Positions 54,520 to 63,820 of a stretch of DNA of 64,000 nucleotides are shown one piece after another. Source of the stretch: Prevotella sp. P5-50 (GTDB taxonomy: Bacteria; Bacteroidota; Bacteroidia; Bacteroidales; Bacteroidaceae); the NCBI RefSeq assembly GCF_002251295.1, contig NZ_NPJA01000001.1, positions 28,815-92,814 of the forward strand, written 5' to 3'. The position numbers were made by a program, and so were the translations under genes. Positions within the stretch are counted from its first letter, which is position 1, and each line of letters opens with the position of its first letter. The notes beneath the pieces are model-generated. The model was given only the letters and a program-made list of their open reading frames with translations. It did not search any database and was not told the DNA's origin.

Positions 54520-54831
54520 CTATAGAATCAGGCAATCCAGCAGATAGACGATAGTACAGCAAATGACAGCTACTGGGAAGAGTCCCATACGCCGCCAAGC
54601 CGCAACGATGCCAACTATAAGAGCAACAAGGCCCGATATAGGCGACATTGTAGTCTGGATGATGCCAGGGAAGGTCATCACCGCCAACGTGACATAAGGA
54701 ACATAATAAAGGAAGCTGCGCAGAAAACGATTGTTGATCTGTCCTTTGATCAGCAACATCGGTATCACGCGAATCATATTCGTAGTGATGATGGCCAAAA
54801 GGATGCAGATGATGATATTATGCCTGTCCAT
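54520..54831 (-). CDS. azlD: AzlD-like small membrane subunit
   Basis: A 103-residue protein with about three to four hydrophobic segments and the AzlD-type TTNMIRVIPMLLI motif, then LRSFLYYVPYVTLAVMTFPG. With AzlC it forms an exporter of branched-chain amino acids or related compounds. The start overlaps the azlC end by 14 bases. Confidence 0.88.
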   Translation of the reverse strand: MDRHNIIICILLAIITTNMIRVIPMLLIKGQINNRFLRSFLYYVPYVTLAVMTFPGIIQTTMSPISGLVALIVGIVAAWRRMGLFPVAVICCTIVYLLDCLIL

Positions 54832-55552
54832 ATTGCTCCTCCGTCTTTACAGGTTTCCACCAAGCGGCAACAGCCGAGATAAGAATGGTCAGCACAATGG
54901 TTCGCGTTCCACTGCTCCACCCGCTTATCCCCGGTGCCACGCTACAAATACCACTCAACACAAAACTCGCAGCAACAGCATAGCGTACATAACGGTCGTT
55001 GCGAGCAACGGGCATGATAACGGCAAGAAACATACCGTAGAGCGCCACGCTAAGCGCAGCAACGATCGCAGAAGGCAACATTCCGCCAGCCACAATACCA
55101 GCCGCACATCCCGAAGCCCACATCATCGTAGATACCCATGCTGCCGAATAGGTATAAGCCGGTGGGCAATAGCCTTTACGCGCAATAGAAATGCCGAATA
55201 CCTCATCGGTGACACAGCAAGCCATCAGCACCCTATGCATCCACGACGTTCCAGGGGCAATCTTCTGCGAGAGCGCAGCGCTCATCAGCATATAGCGCAA
55301 GTTGACCACCAGACACATGGCAACGATTTCTACGTATGTCGCTTGAGCAGCCACAAGCGTATATACCCCATATTCGCCAGCCGATGCACGAGTAAAGAAA
55401 CTGCTTACGAATCCTATTGCCGCCGTCAGTCCAGCCTGTTTGGCAATGATGCCCAGTGAGAAAGCTACGGCAAAATACCCCATGGCAATGGGAGTACCGT
55501 CGCGAAACCCTTGAATGATATCTTTATATTGCATCTCCGTCTGAAAATCCAT
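54818..55552 (-). CDS. azlC: AzlC-like large membrane subunit
   Basis: A 244-residue membrane protein of the AzlC family: GFRDGTPIAMGYFAVAFSLG at the N-terminus, CMVVNLRYMLMSAALSQK-like segment (AMCLVVNLRYMLMSAAL) and CCVTDEVFGIS. Translationally coupled to azlD. The exported compound is not determinable. Confidence 0.9.
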   Translation of the reverse strand: MDFQTEMQYKDIIQGFRDGTPIAMGYFAVAFSLGIIAKQAGLTAAIGFVSSFFTRASAGEYGVYTLVAAQATYVEIVAMCLVVNLRYMLMSAALSQKIAPGTSWMHRVLMACCVTDEVFGISIARKGYCPPAYTYSAAWVSTMMWASGCAAGIVAGGMLPSAIVAALSVALYGMFLAVIMPVARNDRYVRYAVAASFVLSGICSVAPGISGWSSGTRTIVLTILISAVAAWWKPVKTEEQYGQA

Positions 55553-55876
55553 TTCCCGTCATGCCAGCAGTCTGCTGTTCGGTCCATATTCATTAAAAAA
55601 GTCCCAACCATTAGTTGTTAACGATTGGAACTCATAGGAGTGGAGCTGGAGGGAGTTTTGAAATGATAGCATCTGATATTTAATAATCTTATATGACATT
55701 CATTATCAACTCTTTACGATAGCTCTTGTTGTTTATTATTGTCATGTATTATCTTTTATTGTCGCTCTTTGGGGGAGCAGCGTTATTCTCAATTTTTTTA
55801 TTTACCTTTGCAGCAAAAAAAAATAATATTTACGCATTCAAAATGCAAAGTTACAAATAATAATTGAGATAACAAA
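55553..55876. other. Intergenic before integrase fragment
   Basis: AT-rich; TTATTTACCTTTGCAGC at 55800 is a -7-like box (TACCTTTG) for the following integrase fragment. It holds AATTGAGATAAC at about 55863, a 12-mer also seen in the palindrome at 14156. No gene is seen. Confidence 0.45.
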
Positions 55877-56002
55877 ATGATTAACATCAGTTTTAACATT
55901 CGTTCGCCTATCGACAAGCGAGACAACCGCGTCATTGTCAGAGTGAGGTGGAATCACAAGCAATATGAGGTAGGCTTTACTACTGGTATGTATGCGGAAT
56001 TG
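55877..56002 (+). pseudogene. N-terminal remnant of a tyrosine integrase
   Basis: The first 40 or so codons (MINISFNIRSPIDKRDNRVI, RVRWNHKQYEVGFTTGMYAE) resemble the arm-DNA-binding start of Bacteroidetes phage/ICE-type tyrosine recombinases. After this the reading frame runs into sequence that is the reverse strand of an ISAon1-like transposase, so the rest of the integrase is missing. Probably the scar of an IS insertion or deletion that removed the integrase body. Confidence 0.6.
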
Positions 56003-56154
56003 TATGATAAGATAATGAGCCACTCGTCAGCATGGCCTAGTTCAGACCATTCACGATAGCCGCTTAGGTGGTCCTTGTAGGCTCTGCCATACTCATCACC
56101 GTCTATGTGATAGTCATCCTCAAACGAACGGGCCGTTATAGGGCGCGTCTCCAA
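56003..56154 (-). pseudogene. Truncated ISAon1-type transposase, second ORF
   Basis: About 50 codons (SFEDDYHIDGDEYGRAYKDH, LSGYREWSELGHADEWLII) match the opening of the second ISAon1 ORF. It overlaps the first ORF by 35 bases in another frame, as in complete elements, then ends at the junction with the integrase remnant. Confidence 0.75.
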
Positions 56155-56500
56155 ACGCTTCTTTTAAAAAATCCGCCAACTCGGTTGAGCAGCGGGTGGA
56201 CTCCTGAATGAGATTGCATTCGGTCATCACGTTGTGACCATCTGCATCAAGCCATCTGCGACGGCTCACGTGAAGCAGTACTTCCTGATCTCTAATCGGA
56301 AAGTTGTGAAACGCACTTTCGCGTGTAAATCCATTGGGGCGCAGGTCTTCTCTGTCGTCAGGTTTCTGCTCGTTCTCATCGAGATAAAGGTGAATCACCT
56401 GTGTGTCACCTTTCTTCTCGACACGTACAGTCTTCAAGTCAAACCAGTCAAGCATGTGGGCTGGCAATAGGCATTCCGCTAAGAGTCTATACTGTTCCAT
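56120..56500 (-). CDS. ISAon1-type transposase N-terminal region protein
   Basis: A 126-residue ORF with the family's hallmark text: CLLPAHMLDWFDL, IHLYLDENEQ, DDREDLRPNGFTRESAFHNF, PIRDQEVLLHVSRRRWLD and ECNLIQESTRCSTELADFLK. These proteins are the first of two ORFs and provide the DNA-binding end of the transposase. It is intact itself but its partner is truncated, so it should not support transposition. Confidence 0.82.
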   Translation of the reverse strand: MEQYRLLAECLLPAHMLDWFDLKTVRVEKKGDTQVIHLYLDENEQKPDDREDLRPNGFTRESAFHNFPIRDQEVLLHVSRRRWLDADGHNVMTECNLIQESTRCSTELADFLKEAFGDAPYNGPFV

Positions 56501-56987
56501 TTTGTTCTAACCTTTACTCTATAAACGTACACCTGCTTGCTTTTATTGTGCTATGCTATCCACACGCTTTTGCAAGTGACCCGATGTTTGTTGACATAAT
56601 TATTTTGTTTTTATTATTTTTCTTTTTGTTGTTCCCGAAATTTTTATTATACCTTTGCTAAGGTGGTAGTCCTCCGTGCGCAGTTAAGTCATTGTTATAT
56701 GAAAGTTTGTTTATCCAATGGCTTTCGGAAGAATGAAGAATGAAATGCAAAAAAAAAAAATAAAAATTAGGCAATAATTATACAACTTATGAAATTATTG
56801 CCTAATTTTGCTTCCGAAAACATGGGAGCTGTAACAGGCTGTTTAAAACACTAGTTGTGCAAACGATTGTGCAGAATATTCAGTTTGTTATTAATACTCT
56901 TTGTTGCTACATAAATGAAAATAAAGTAAACTTGCAGCGAAAAAAAATAACGTATTAGGTTAAACCATTAAAAAAATATTAGTAATT
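56501..56987. other. Intergenic upstream of the LruC gene
   Basis: Contains the hairpin at 56763-56809 and a weak -7-like TAAACTTGC at about 56927. TATACCTTTGC at about 56650 is another -7 match, followed by roughly 40 bp of sequence with no ORF. No gene is seen. Confidence 0.45.
56763..56809. terminator. Perfect 17-bp hairpin in the region before the LruC gene
   Basis: AAAATTAGGCAATAATT (56763-56779), 13-base loop, AATTATTGCCTAATTTT (56793-56809). A and T runs on both sides make it usable in either direction; it insulates the IS fossil from the LruC gene. Confidence 0.75.
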
Positions 56988-59018
56988 ATGCGTTTCCAAC
57001 ATTTAACCATCGCATCAGTCGCTGTCCTGCTTGCTGGATGTTCATCCAACTCAGGCGACTACATTGGTCCGGAACCAGAGAAGCCGGAATTGGTTGAGAA
57101 GGAGTACAACACATTCAACTTCTCGACAGAGAACTCACAGTCTTACGTCAACTTGTCGTACAAAGCTGACGCAAAGACCAACATCTACTTTGAACTTTTT
57201 GACGAAGAACCAGGAGAATGGGCTGACAACGGTAAATACTACAAGAAAGAGGGTGTATTGCCTATCTATTCGGGATTCACCGACGAGAACGGACAGTTTA
57301 AGTCAAATATCTCACTGCCCTCATACGTGTCTAAGCTCTATGCCTACACACCGTATTTCATCGCCACCCCTATACTTGAGACAACCATGGAGGGCAACAC
57401 CGCCACATTCGTTGACAACAAGGAGTATTCCGCCCGCGCTCTGACAAGGGCAGCAACTGGAGGCGAAAAGAGCTATATGGTTTGCCCTACAAACGAGATA
57501 CCTAATAATCTCAGTAGCTATGCCTCGGAAAAGCGATGGTATGACAGCGACGTGGATTATGACGCAAACGGACGCCTCAGTGAATTATTCAAGGGGGAGG
57601 AAAATCTTCCACTTATCCCTCAGGACAAACTGGATAATTATTTGAAGACCCACCTTGCCATATTCCCTGTTGACAAGAAGTCGTTCCCTGAGGATTATAT
57701 AAAGCAGGCAGATATCACCATCACCAAACCAGCTGAAGTTGCTGTGACAATCATTGGCGGAAACACATGTTGGAACAGCAGTATGGGTTACTACTATTAT
57801 CCAGAAGGACAGAAGCCCGCATCATTGGACGAGGCAAATGTCATCCTTCTCTTCCCAAACACTCAGAATGGAACATACGCCGGCTCGGCTTCTTCTGCCG
57901 GTGTGAGCAATGGTGACTGCGTAAAACTGAAGTACTATCCCAATATCGCCAACAACGGCGACAAAAGCGGTGCTACAGACATCTTCCCCGCAAACTATCG
58001 CATAGGATTCGTTCTTGCTGCAAATGCATGGTCGAAAAGATTTGGCAAATGGAGAGACAACAGGTATCAGCGTTCCGCCACATCTGCCGACATGAGCAAG
58101 GATTCTAGCGGCAAGGCATACAGCAAGCCAATGAGTGCTGTGTATAACATCGACGGACAGGTGCTTGTGTCATTCGAGGATGACAACGACTACGACCACA
58201 ACTACAGCGATCTCGTGATGACATTCCAGACCAACCCCGTGGATGCCCCTGGAGAGACTCCTGATCCTAAGTACGAATTCAGAAAAACAACAGAGAACGT
58301 TGGTTTCTATATCTTCGAGGACCAGTGGCCTTCGAAGGGTGACTACGACTTGAACGATGTCATCTTCAATGCAACATACACAAAGGTATATTCCACTGCC
58401 AACTATGCCATCTATGAAGAGGGTTACACCTTCAAGACCTACACCAATGCCGCCAAGGCTGAGAAACTCAAGAGCGGAGTGGCAGTGAAGGTTGAGGGAT
58501 TGAAAGCCACCGACCAGATTGAGTTCTTCGTGAAGAAACCAGGTGAAACAGAGTTCACAGCCGCCAACTTCGAGCGTGACACAAAGAACAACATCATCTA
58601 TCTGACCGACAACGCAAAGAGCAATATTGGCACTGAGTATATGTTCAACGTGAAGCACGACGAGGCTCTTGGTGCTCTCTACAAGGGGAAGCAGGTGAAA
58701 ATCAAACCGTTCATCTATCGTGACGTGGATGGCAAGCGACTTGAGATACACATCGCTCAGGAAGCTCCTACAAAAGTGGCAGACAGGTCATTCTTCGGTA
58801 CAGAGGATGACGCTTCGCAGCCCGACAAGAAGATCTTCTATGTACGCAGCGGAAACTATCCATTCGGAATCTTCCTCAATGGTGCCACAGAGAGCGACAT
58901 GACGAAGTTGTTTGACGCTGACAATGAGACAAGAGCTATCGACGAAGACGAAGTATATCCTAAGTACAAGTCATGGGTAGAAAGCAACGGTACAAAGTAT
59001 AAGGATTGGTATAAGTAA
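56988..59018 (+). CDS. LruC-domain surface lipoprotein
   Basis: A 676-residue lipoprotein: signal MRFQHLTIASVAVLLAGCSS with lipobox LAGC (Cys18). The middle holds a DUF4114-like acidic segment VLVSFEDDNDYDHNYSDLVM, and the LruC signature IFEDQWPSKGDYDLNDVIFN follows at about residue 445. The C-terminal part is beta-rich. LruC proteins are Bacteroidetes and Leptospira outer-membrane or surface proteins of mostly unknown role; acidic loops suggest calcium binding. It stands alone with a downstream terminator at 59042. Confidence 0.88.
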   Translation: MRFQHLTIASVAVLLAGCSSNSGDYIGPEPEKPELVEKEYNTFNFSTENSQSYVNLSYKADAKTNIYFELFDEEPGEWADNGKYYKKEGVLPIYSGFTDENGQFKSNISLPSYVSKLYAYTPYFIATPILETTMEGNTATFVDNKEYSARALTRAATGGEKSYMVCPTNEIPNNLSSYASEKRWYDSDVDYDANGRLSELFKGEENLPLIPQDKLDNYLKTHLAIFPVDKKSFPEDYIKQADITITKPAEVAVTIIGGNTCWNSSMGYYYYPEGQKPASLDEANVILLFPNTQNGTYAGSASSAGVSNGDCVKLKYYPNIANNGDKSGATDIFPANYRIGFVLAANAWSKRFGKWRDNRYQRSATSADMSKDSSGKAYSKPMSAVYNIDGQVLVSFEDDNDYDHNYSDLVMTFQTNPVDAPGETPDPKYEFRKTTENVGFYIFEDQWPSKGDYDLNDVIFNATYTKVYSTANYAIYEEGYTFKTYTNAAKAEKLKSGVAVKVEGLKATDQIEFFVKKPGETEFTAANFERDTKNNIIYLTDNAKSNIGTEYMFNVKHDEALGALYKGKQVKIKPFIYRDVDGKRLEIHIAQEAPTKVADRSFFGTEDDASQPDKKIFYVRSGNYPFGIFLNGATESDMTKLFDADNETRAIDEDEVYPKYKSWVESNGTKYKDWYK

Positions 59019-59041
59019 TTAATACTTATATGATTAAGAAT

Positions 59042-59073
59042 GCCATACAACCTGTTATTATGGGTTGTATGGC
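59042..59073 (+). terminator. Terminator after the LruC gene
   Basis: GCCATACAACC, loop of 10 bases, GGTTGTATGGC: an 11-bp perfect stem. No long T run follows. Confidence 0.75.
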
Positions 59074-59177
59074 GCAAGTTCAACATAGAACTGCAATTTT
59101 TAGGTAGATGAGAATAAATAATCTAATACCAGAAAACACCGAGCACCTTGGGGGAGCGATGCCCTTAAAACAAAAAT

Positions 59178-59200
59178 AACCCACTGGAAACCAGTGAGTT
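59178..59200 (-). terminator. tmRNA terminator
   Basis: On the minus strand AACTCACTGG, loop TTT, CCAGTGGGTT then ATTTTTGTTTT; ten pairs with one G-U. Confidence 0.85.
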
Positions 59201-59214
59201 ATTTAAAATAGTTG

Positions 59215-59613
59215 TGGAGCTGGAGGGAGTCGAACCCTCGTCCAAACAGGGAAACCATACGCTTTCTACATGCTTATTCCAGCCTTTGTTTTTCGAGCGC
59301 CGACAAGACCTGGACCACCAATCGTCGCCTTATCCTCTAAATTTTCATCCGCCGCACGAGGCTGCGGCAGACTATTTCCGATTTTCCTGCACCGCTGGAC
59401 CAACCTGATTCGGAACAACATCCAGTTGAGCGATGTCTCGTCCCATCACCTTGTGACGGGATAAAGCCAGTAATCTACTGTACTTCGATTAGGCAGCGAG
59501 AGCGTATTTGTTTTCGCCAATTAAATTTTTGACCGAATGGATTATGGAGTTTACAGTCGTCACTCCGCATGCTTACATACCATCTCAGCCCGCTGTCAAA
59601 TCCAGTCAACCCC
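59215..59613 (-). ncRNA. ssrA: tmRNA (ssrA)
   Basis: On the minus strand it starts GGGGTTGACTGGATTTGACA and ends with a tRNA-like T arm GAGGGTTCGACTCCCTC and CAGCTCCA. The 5' GGGGTTG pairs with the 3' CAGCTCC (one G-U and one U-G). The tag ORF is at 59518-59489: GENKYALAA then TAA, matching the Bacteroidetes tag style ending YALAA. CCA is not encoded. A TAAATTTG -7 box lies about 30 bp upstream. It rescues stalled ribosomes by trans-translation. Confidence 0.96.
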
Positions 59614-59715
59614 GAGTGATATTGTTGTTTGAGGTTGCAAATTTACAACATTTCCACATAACTTGCAACATTTCCGTTGGAAAAAGCCGAATTATATTTG
59701 CCCTTTCATACATTT

Positions 59716-59723
59716 TTCACTAA
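59716..59723 (+). promoter_or_regulatory. Promoter of the hybrid two-component gene
   Basis: TTTG at about 59698, 20-bp spacer, TAACTTTG; lies about 40 bp before the chosen ATG. Confidence 0.65.
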
Positions 59724-59764
59724 CTTTGCCCATCAAAATCCGTACGAACCTGAAACGAATAGGC

Positions 59765-62700
59765 ATGAATCACCCAAAATATATCATGGATTACGTCCAT
59801 GCATCACATCTTTCGTTTGCTTACCTTGGCAGAATCGGAACAACCATCAGTCTGTTGCTGCTCCTTGCAGTTCATGCCAGTGGACAGGCTTTCACCTTTC
59901 TTTCCACGGAGAAAGGCCTGACGAGCAGTCTTGTGACCTTCCTGCATGAAGACCGATACGGATTGATATGGATTGCCACCGAGGACGGATTAAACCGATA
60001 TGACGGAGTGAAGATCACCACCTACAAGCACCGCAAGGGCGACTGCCATTCGCTGGCCAGCAACTATGTGAGTTCGCTGATTGCCGATGCCAACGGCAAT
60101 CTCATTGTCGGCACCTATAAAGGCGTGCAAATCTACCGATACGACAGCGACGATTTTTCCCCTCTCGCCACCCTTCCCGATGGCAGGCCGATGAATGCAA
60201 GCATCAATGTGATGCACCTTGCTCCCGACGGCCGCCTCTATGGTGCAGGCGGTATGTCGTGTGAGATCTTGACGTCTGGCAATAAGAAGGTGGAGGTGCG
60301 CCAGACGGAAAAGCCCTATTTTCCCAACAGGATCATAGCCTCACTGCCTCGCGAGCTCAACGTCCGTACCTTCATGAGATACGACAACAACCACCTGCTG
60401 CTTGGCACCGACAGTAAGGGGCTCAAGCTCTACGACGAGCAACGTCACACCTATAGCGACTATCCCCTCGACATACCAGGCTTTTCTCAAAGTTTGGAGA
60501 AGGTGCGCCATATAGAGAAAGACCACAGGGGCAACCTATGGATAGCGCTGTATCAGAAGGGCGTTGTCATGGTTTCCCAGCGCAGAAGCATGTTTGGCTA
60601 CATCGGTTCGCGCACCACACAGAAGAACATCATCGGTTCTCACTGCATCCTGTCGCTATGCCGAGGCAAAGACGGTGGTCTGTGGGTCGGCACCGATGGC
60701 GATGGTCTTTATCGTCTGTACGGATCATCGTCCCAACACCTTGTTCAGGGCGTCCCCCCAATCATCAACAGCGTGATAGAAGACTCCGACGGCCGGACGT
60801 GGATCGGGTCGTTCGGCTACCCCTGCTATAGCGGCACAGGCGGTGTGTTCACCCCCGTGCCCGGACTTCCCGAACAAGCCAACGTCTTTGCCATTAGAGA
60901 AGACCGCAACCGCAGGATATGGCTCGGCACCATGGGCTATGGTGTCTTTTGCTATGACATGCAGAAGAAATCGCTCTCATGGGTGAGCAGTCCCGTCATC
61001 AACAAATACGTCAACTGCCTCTATGTATTGTCAAACGGCCATGTGCTGGCAGGCACCTTCAACGGCATATACAACATCACCACGCATCGCCACCTGTGCG
61101 AGCAGCGCATAGTCTATGCCATCCATGAAGACCGCCACGGCAGACTGTGGGTAGGCACATCCGACGGCCTCCTTGTGGTGGATGGCGACCACACCAAGAC
61201 CTACACCACCTCCGACGGCATGCCCTCCAATTCCGTCTTTGCCATCAGCGAAGACGAGCGCGGCCTCATCTGGTTCTCCTCCAATGCCGGTCTGTCGTGC
61301 TTCGACGAGCCGGGCAACATCTTCACCAACTATTCCGTCAGCGACGGACTGCAAGGCAACGAGTTCTCGAAAGGAGCCCTGCTGAAAGATACCGACGGCA
61401 CACTATGGTTTGCCGGTCACGGCGGCATCACCTATTTCCAGCCCTCCGCCATTGCCCGCCATCAGTACGTGCTCCACCCCCGCCTCACAGCCCTGTATAT
61501 CAACAATGTGCCGGCAAACACCCGAACCCTCACTGGCGGCAAACCCGTCATGACCGACAATATCTACCAGTCGCAGCATTTCAGCATAGCCTACGAAAAC
61601 AACTCGTTCAGCATCGAACTCTCGTCCGAAGAGACCGATGCTCCTGCCGAGTGCACCTATGCCTACTCCTTAGACGACGAGCCATGGGCCACCATCCCCG
61701 AAGGCGGCCACCTGGTCACCTTCAGCAATCTCGATGCAGGCAGCCACATCCTCCGCTATGCCGTGGAGTACAACGGTAAGCGGTCGGAAGTGAAACAGGT
61801 AGAGATAGACATCCGTCGTCCGTGGTGGAACAGTTGGCTGACGCGTCTCCTGCTGTCCGCCCTCCTCCTCTTCATCTTCGCCCTTGTATTCTTCTGGATC
61901 AAGAGTCGCGAGAAGGTCAAAGCCCTCGCCCTCATCTCCCACAAGATACGCACTCCGATGTCGCTCATCATCAGTCCGCTGACCCAGCTCATCGACACCG
62001 ATGCAGACCCCGACCGCCAAGCCACCTACCGGCTGATGCTCCGCAATGCCGAGCGTCTGCAGCATCTCGCAGCGCAAGCCACAGAGGAAGAACCCATCGG
62101 TCCGATCAGGAGCAACGAGGCGCAGGAAACCGCTCCAGCCAGTCTGCAGAAGTCGCACACCTCCCGCCATCTGCTTATCGTGGAAGACGATGATGAAGTG
62201 AGAAACTACCTCTGCCGTGCCCTCTCATCCAGCTACCACATCCGTGAAGCCCGCAACGGCAAAGAAGCCCTTGCCCTTGTGTTCCGCCATGCCCCCGATG
62301 CCATCATCAGCGATGTCACCATGCCGGAGATGGATGGTATCGCCCTCTGTCGCAAGCTGAAAAAGAATATCCAGTTTGCCCACATCCCCGTCATCCTCCT
62401 CACCGCCCGTGCCGACGAAGAATCCATGTTGCAAGGTCTTGGCATCGGCGCCGACGCCTATATCACCAAACCCTTCAATATCAAGATCCTGCAACAGAGC
62501 ATCAGCAACCTCATTCTCCTCCGCCAGCAACTCTACAACACCTATCACGGCAAGCAGTTGCAAGACGACAAGCTGGAGGCAGTCGAGACAGAAGATTCCA
62601 ACGAGATATTCATGCAGCGCGTCATGGCATCCATCAACAGCCACCTCAGCGAGAGCGATTTCTCCGTCGATGTGCTATGCCGAGAGGTAGGCATCAGCCG

Positions 62701-62962
62701 TGCCAGTCTGCACCGCAAGCTGAAAGACCAGACCAACCAGTCAGCCAGCATCTTCATTCGCAACGTCCGGCTCAGACAAGCCGAGAAGCTGCTCACCACG
62801 ACCACGCTGCGCGTCAACGAGATCGCCGCCCGTGTAGGTTTCAAAAACCTCTCCTATTTCATCAATTCCTTCCGCGAACTGTATGGTGTATCGCCTACAG
62901 AGTGGAAGAGCAACAAGGACTCAGCAAATCCAACCAACTGGACATCAAGAAGTTGCACATGA
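59765..62962 (+). CDS. Hybrid two-component regulator lacking the HATPase domain
   Basis: A 1065-residue protein with HTCS layout. Signal/anchor TISLLLLLAVHASGQ, then Reg_prop propeller repeats (LIWIATEDGLNRYDG, LWVGTDGDGLYRL, TWIGSFGYP, IWLGTMGYGVF, LWVGTSDGLLV, IWFSSNAGLSCF, LWFAGHGGITYF), a Y_Y_Y domain at about 615-690 and a membrane helix at about 692-712. The DHp helix is ISHKIRTPMSLIISP (His near 726; Lys where Glu is usual). Then, after only about 75 residues, the receiver begins (HLLIVEDDDEVRNYL near 802, Asp in AIISDVTMPEMDGI near 849), followed by an AraC-type HTH at about 968-1052. The N, G1 and G2 boxes of the ATPase are missing altogether. I start at the ATG at 59765; the upstream ORF would precede the promoter. 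Target genes are not obvious; no susCD is nearby. Confidence 0.88.
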   Translation: MNHPKYIMDYVHASHLSFAYLGRIGTTISLLLLLAVHASGQAFTFLSTEKGLTSSLVTFLHEDRYGLIWIATEDGLNRYDGVKITTYKHRKGDCHSLASNYVSSLIADANGNLIVGTYKGVQIYRYDSDDFSPLATLPDGRPMNASINVMHLAPDGRLYGAGGMSCEILTSGNKKVEVRQTEKPYFPNRIIASLPRELNVRTFMRYDNNHLLLGTDSKGLKLYDEQRHTYSDYPLDIPGFSQSLEKVRHIEKDHRGNLWIALYQKGVVMVSQRRSMFGYIGSRTTQKNIIGSHCILSLCRGKDGGLWVGTDGDGLYRLYGSSSQHLVQGVPPIINSVIEDSDGRTWIGSFGYPCYSGTGGVFTPVPGLPEQANVFAIREDRNRRIWLGTMGYGVFCYDMQKKSLSWVSSPVINKYVNCLYVLSNGHVLAGTFNGIYNITTHRHLCEQRIVYAIHEDRHGRLWVGTSDGLLVVDGDHTKTYTTSDGMPSNSVFAISEDERGLIWFSSNAGLSCFDEPGNIFTNYSVSDGLQGNEFSKGALLKDTDGTLWFAGHGGITYFQPSAIARHQYVLHPRLTALYINNVPANTRTLTGGKPVMTDNIYQSQHFSIAYENNSFSIELSSEETDAPAECTYAYSLDDEPWATIPEGGHLVTFSNLDAGSHILRYAVEYNGKRSEVKQVEIDIRRPWWNSWLTRLLLSALLLFIFALVFFWIKSREKVKALALISHKIRTPMSLIISPLTQLIDTDADPDRQATYRLMLRNAERLQHLAAQATEEEPIGPIRSNEAQETAPASLQKSHTSRHLLIVEDDDEVRNYLCRALSSSYHIREARNGKEALALVFRHAPDAIISDVTMPEMDGIALCRKLKKNIQFAHIPVILLTARADEESMLQGLGIGADAYITKPFNIKILQQSISNLILLRQQLYNTYHGKQLQDDKLEAVETEDSNEIFMQRVMASINSHLSESDFSVDVLCREVGISRASLHRKLKDQTNQSASIFIRNVRLRQAEKLLTTTTLRVNEIAARVGFKNLSYFINSFRELYGVSPTEWKSNKDSANPTNWTSRSCT

Positions 62963-63503
62963 CAGGGACGGTCTGAAACAGTATTGCTGTTCTCCCATCA
63001 GTTTCCCGACAATTCGCTGACTGTCGTTGGATTTTCGCAAGAAACAGTAATCTCATCAGGATGAGTCCTCTGCTATCGGGTAGTGGTTGGAATCGGGCAG
63101 ATCAGATAAAGCCATAAGACGCGCCCTGTTTTTGGTTTTTCAAAACTGTAATACTGTAACTGTAACGCCTTGAAACGCAAAATTGGAGGAATAAAGAAAT
63201 CTGCAAATCCGTTGTGCGGTTTTTGGAAACTGTTATATTGTAACGCTTGAAATGCAGAAAATGGTTTTTGGAAACTGTTATATTGTTATATTGTAACGCT
63301 TGAACCGATGGTATCGTCTGATCTGGTTTTGTTGACTGTCACTATTGCGAGTGTGTTCCTACGTCATCTTCTCGCTTATCGCGATACCTCCATTTTACGG
63401 TTTTGAAAGTCAACAGTTCTGGCGATCCACACAACTTCTTGAGAAGCCCATTACGAATTGCCATATTATTTTCTTGGATCTTATCCTTAGATTTCATCCT
63501 TCG
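62963..63503. other. Intergenic after the hybrid regulator
   Basis: Apart from the direct repeats at 63133-63304 no gene, RNA or strong hairpin is visible. A 60-codon ORF at 63345 has no recognisable domain. Confidence 0.5.
63133..63304 (+). repeat. Three related direct repeats of about 40 bp
   Basis: GGTTTTTGGAAACTGTTATA with TTGTAACGCTTGAA occurs at 63218 and 63263; the second has TTATATTG duplicated inside. A weaker version (GGTTTTTCAAAACTGTAATA with CTGTAACTGTAACGCCTTGAA) lies at about 63133. Non-coding. Confidence 0.85.
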
Positions 63504-63820
63504 TTTTCTCGCCATGGCAGAGTTTAAGTGAACTTAACTCTACTCATCTGGCTTAACGAAAACGGTGGATTTCCTCCTTCGTTTTCTCGACCAGTATGTT
63601 GTTATCAATAAATTAGCAATATCGCACCCATTCCCACATCGTGAGGTTTCTCCCTTTCAGTTCCCATGTTCCTCCCATTTTGTCCCATCATCGTCCGCCC
63701 AATTCTGGGATTTAGTGCGGATTCACTGGTGACTTAATTAGAAGTTGCCCACGTCTGTGTGCGGACGGAATGTTGAGGCGAAAGTGATTCTCTCTTGAAC
63801 CACGGTGCAAAGGTACGAAG
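63504..63820 (-). repeat. Dispersed non-coding element, copy 2 (inverted)
   Basis: Read leftward it starts at TACCTTTG (63815-63808), then GTGGTTCAAGAGAGAATCAC, CATTCCGTCCGCACACAG, an 11-bp-period array (63747-63704), GCGGACGATG, CACGATGTGGGAATG, a diverged stretch, and finally GAGTTAAGTTCACTTAAAC with CTGCCATGGCGAG. Blocks and order match copy 1 at 14364-14701. Confidence 0.85.

Larger units (their letters stand above)
56003..56500 (-). mobile_element. Truncated ISAon1-like insertion sequence
   Basis: Two overlapping leftward ORFs with the layout of ISAon1-type elements: a short N-terminal ORF and the start of the transposase ORF in another frame. The catalytic core and the far end are absent because the element breaks at about 56003 against the integrase fragment. 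No terminal inverted repeat can be assigned. Confidence 0.75.

Noticed and set aside
54520..55552. Sequence of azlCD read as a restriction or toxin-antitoxin pair because of overlap
   Set aside because: Both proteins are clearly polytopic membrane proteins of the AzlC and AzlD families.
58170..58751. 193-codon leftward ORF
   Set aside because: Antisense to the LruC gene; no domain, low-complexity Val runs.
59215..59464. ORFs of 64 codons across the tmRNA
   Set aside because: They overlap the ssrA gene on the opposite strand and have no domain.
61147..61779. 210-codon rightward ORF, Arg/His-rich
   Set aside because: Shadow frame within the propeller and Y_Y_Y region of the hybrid regulator.
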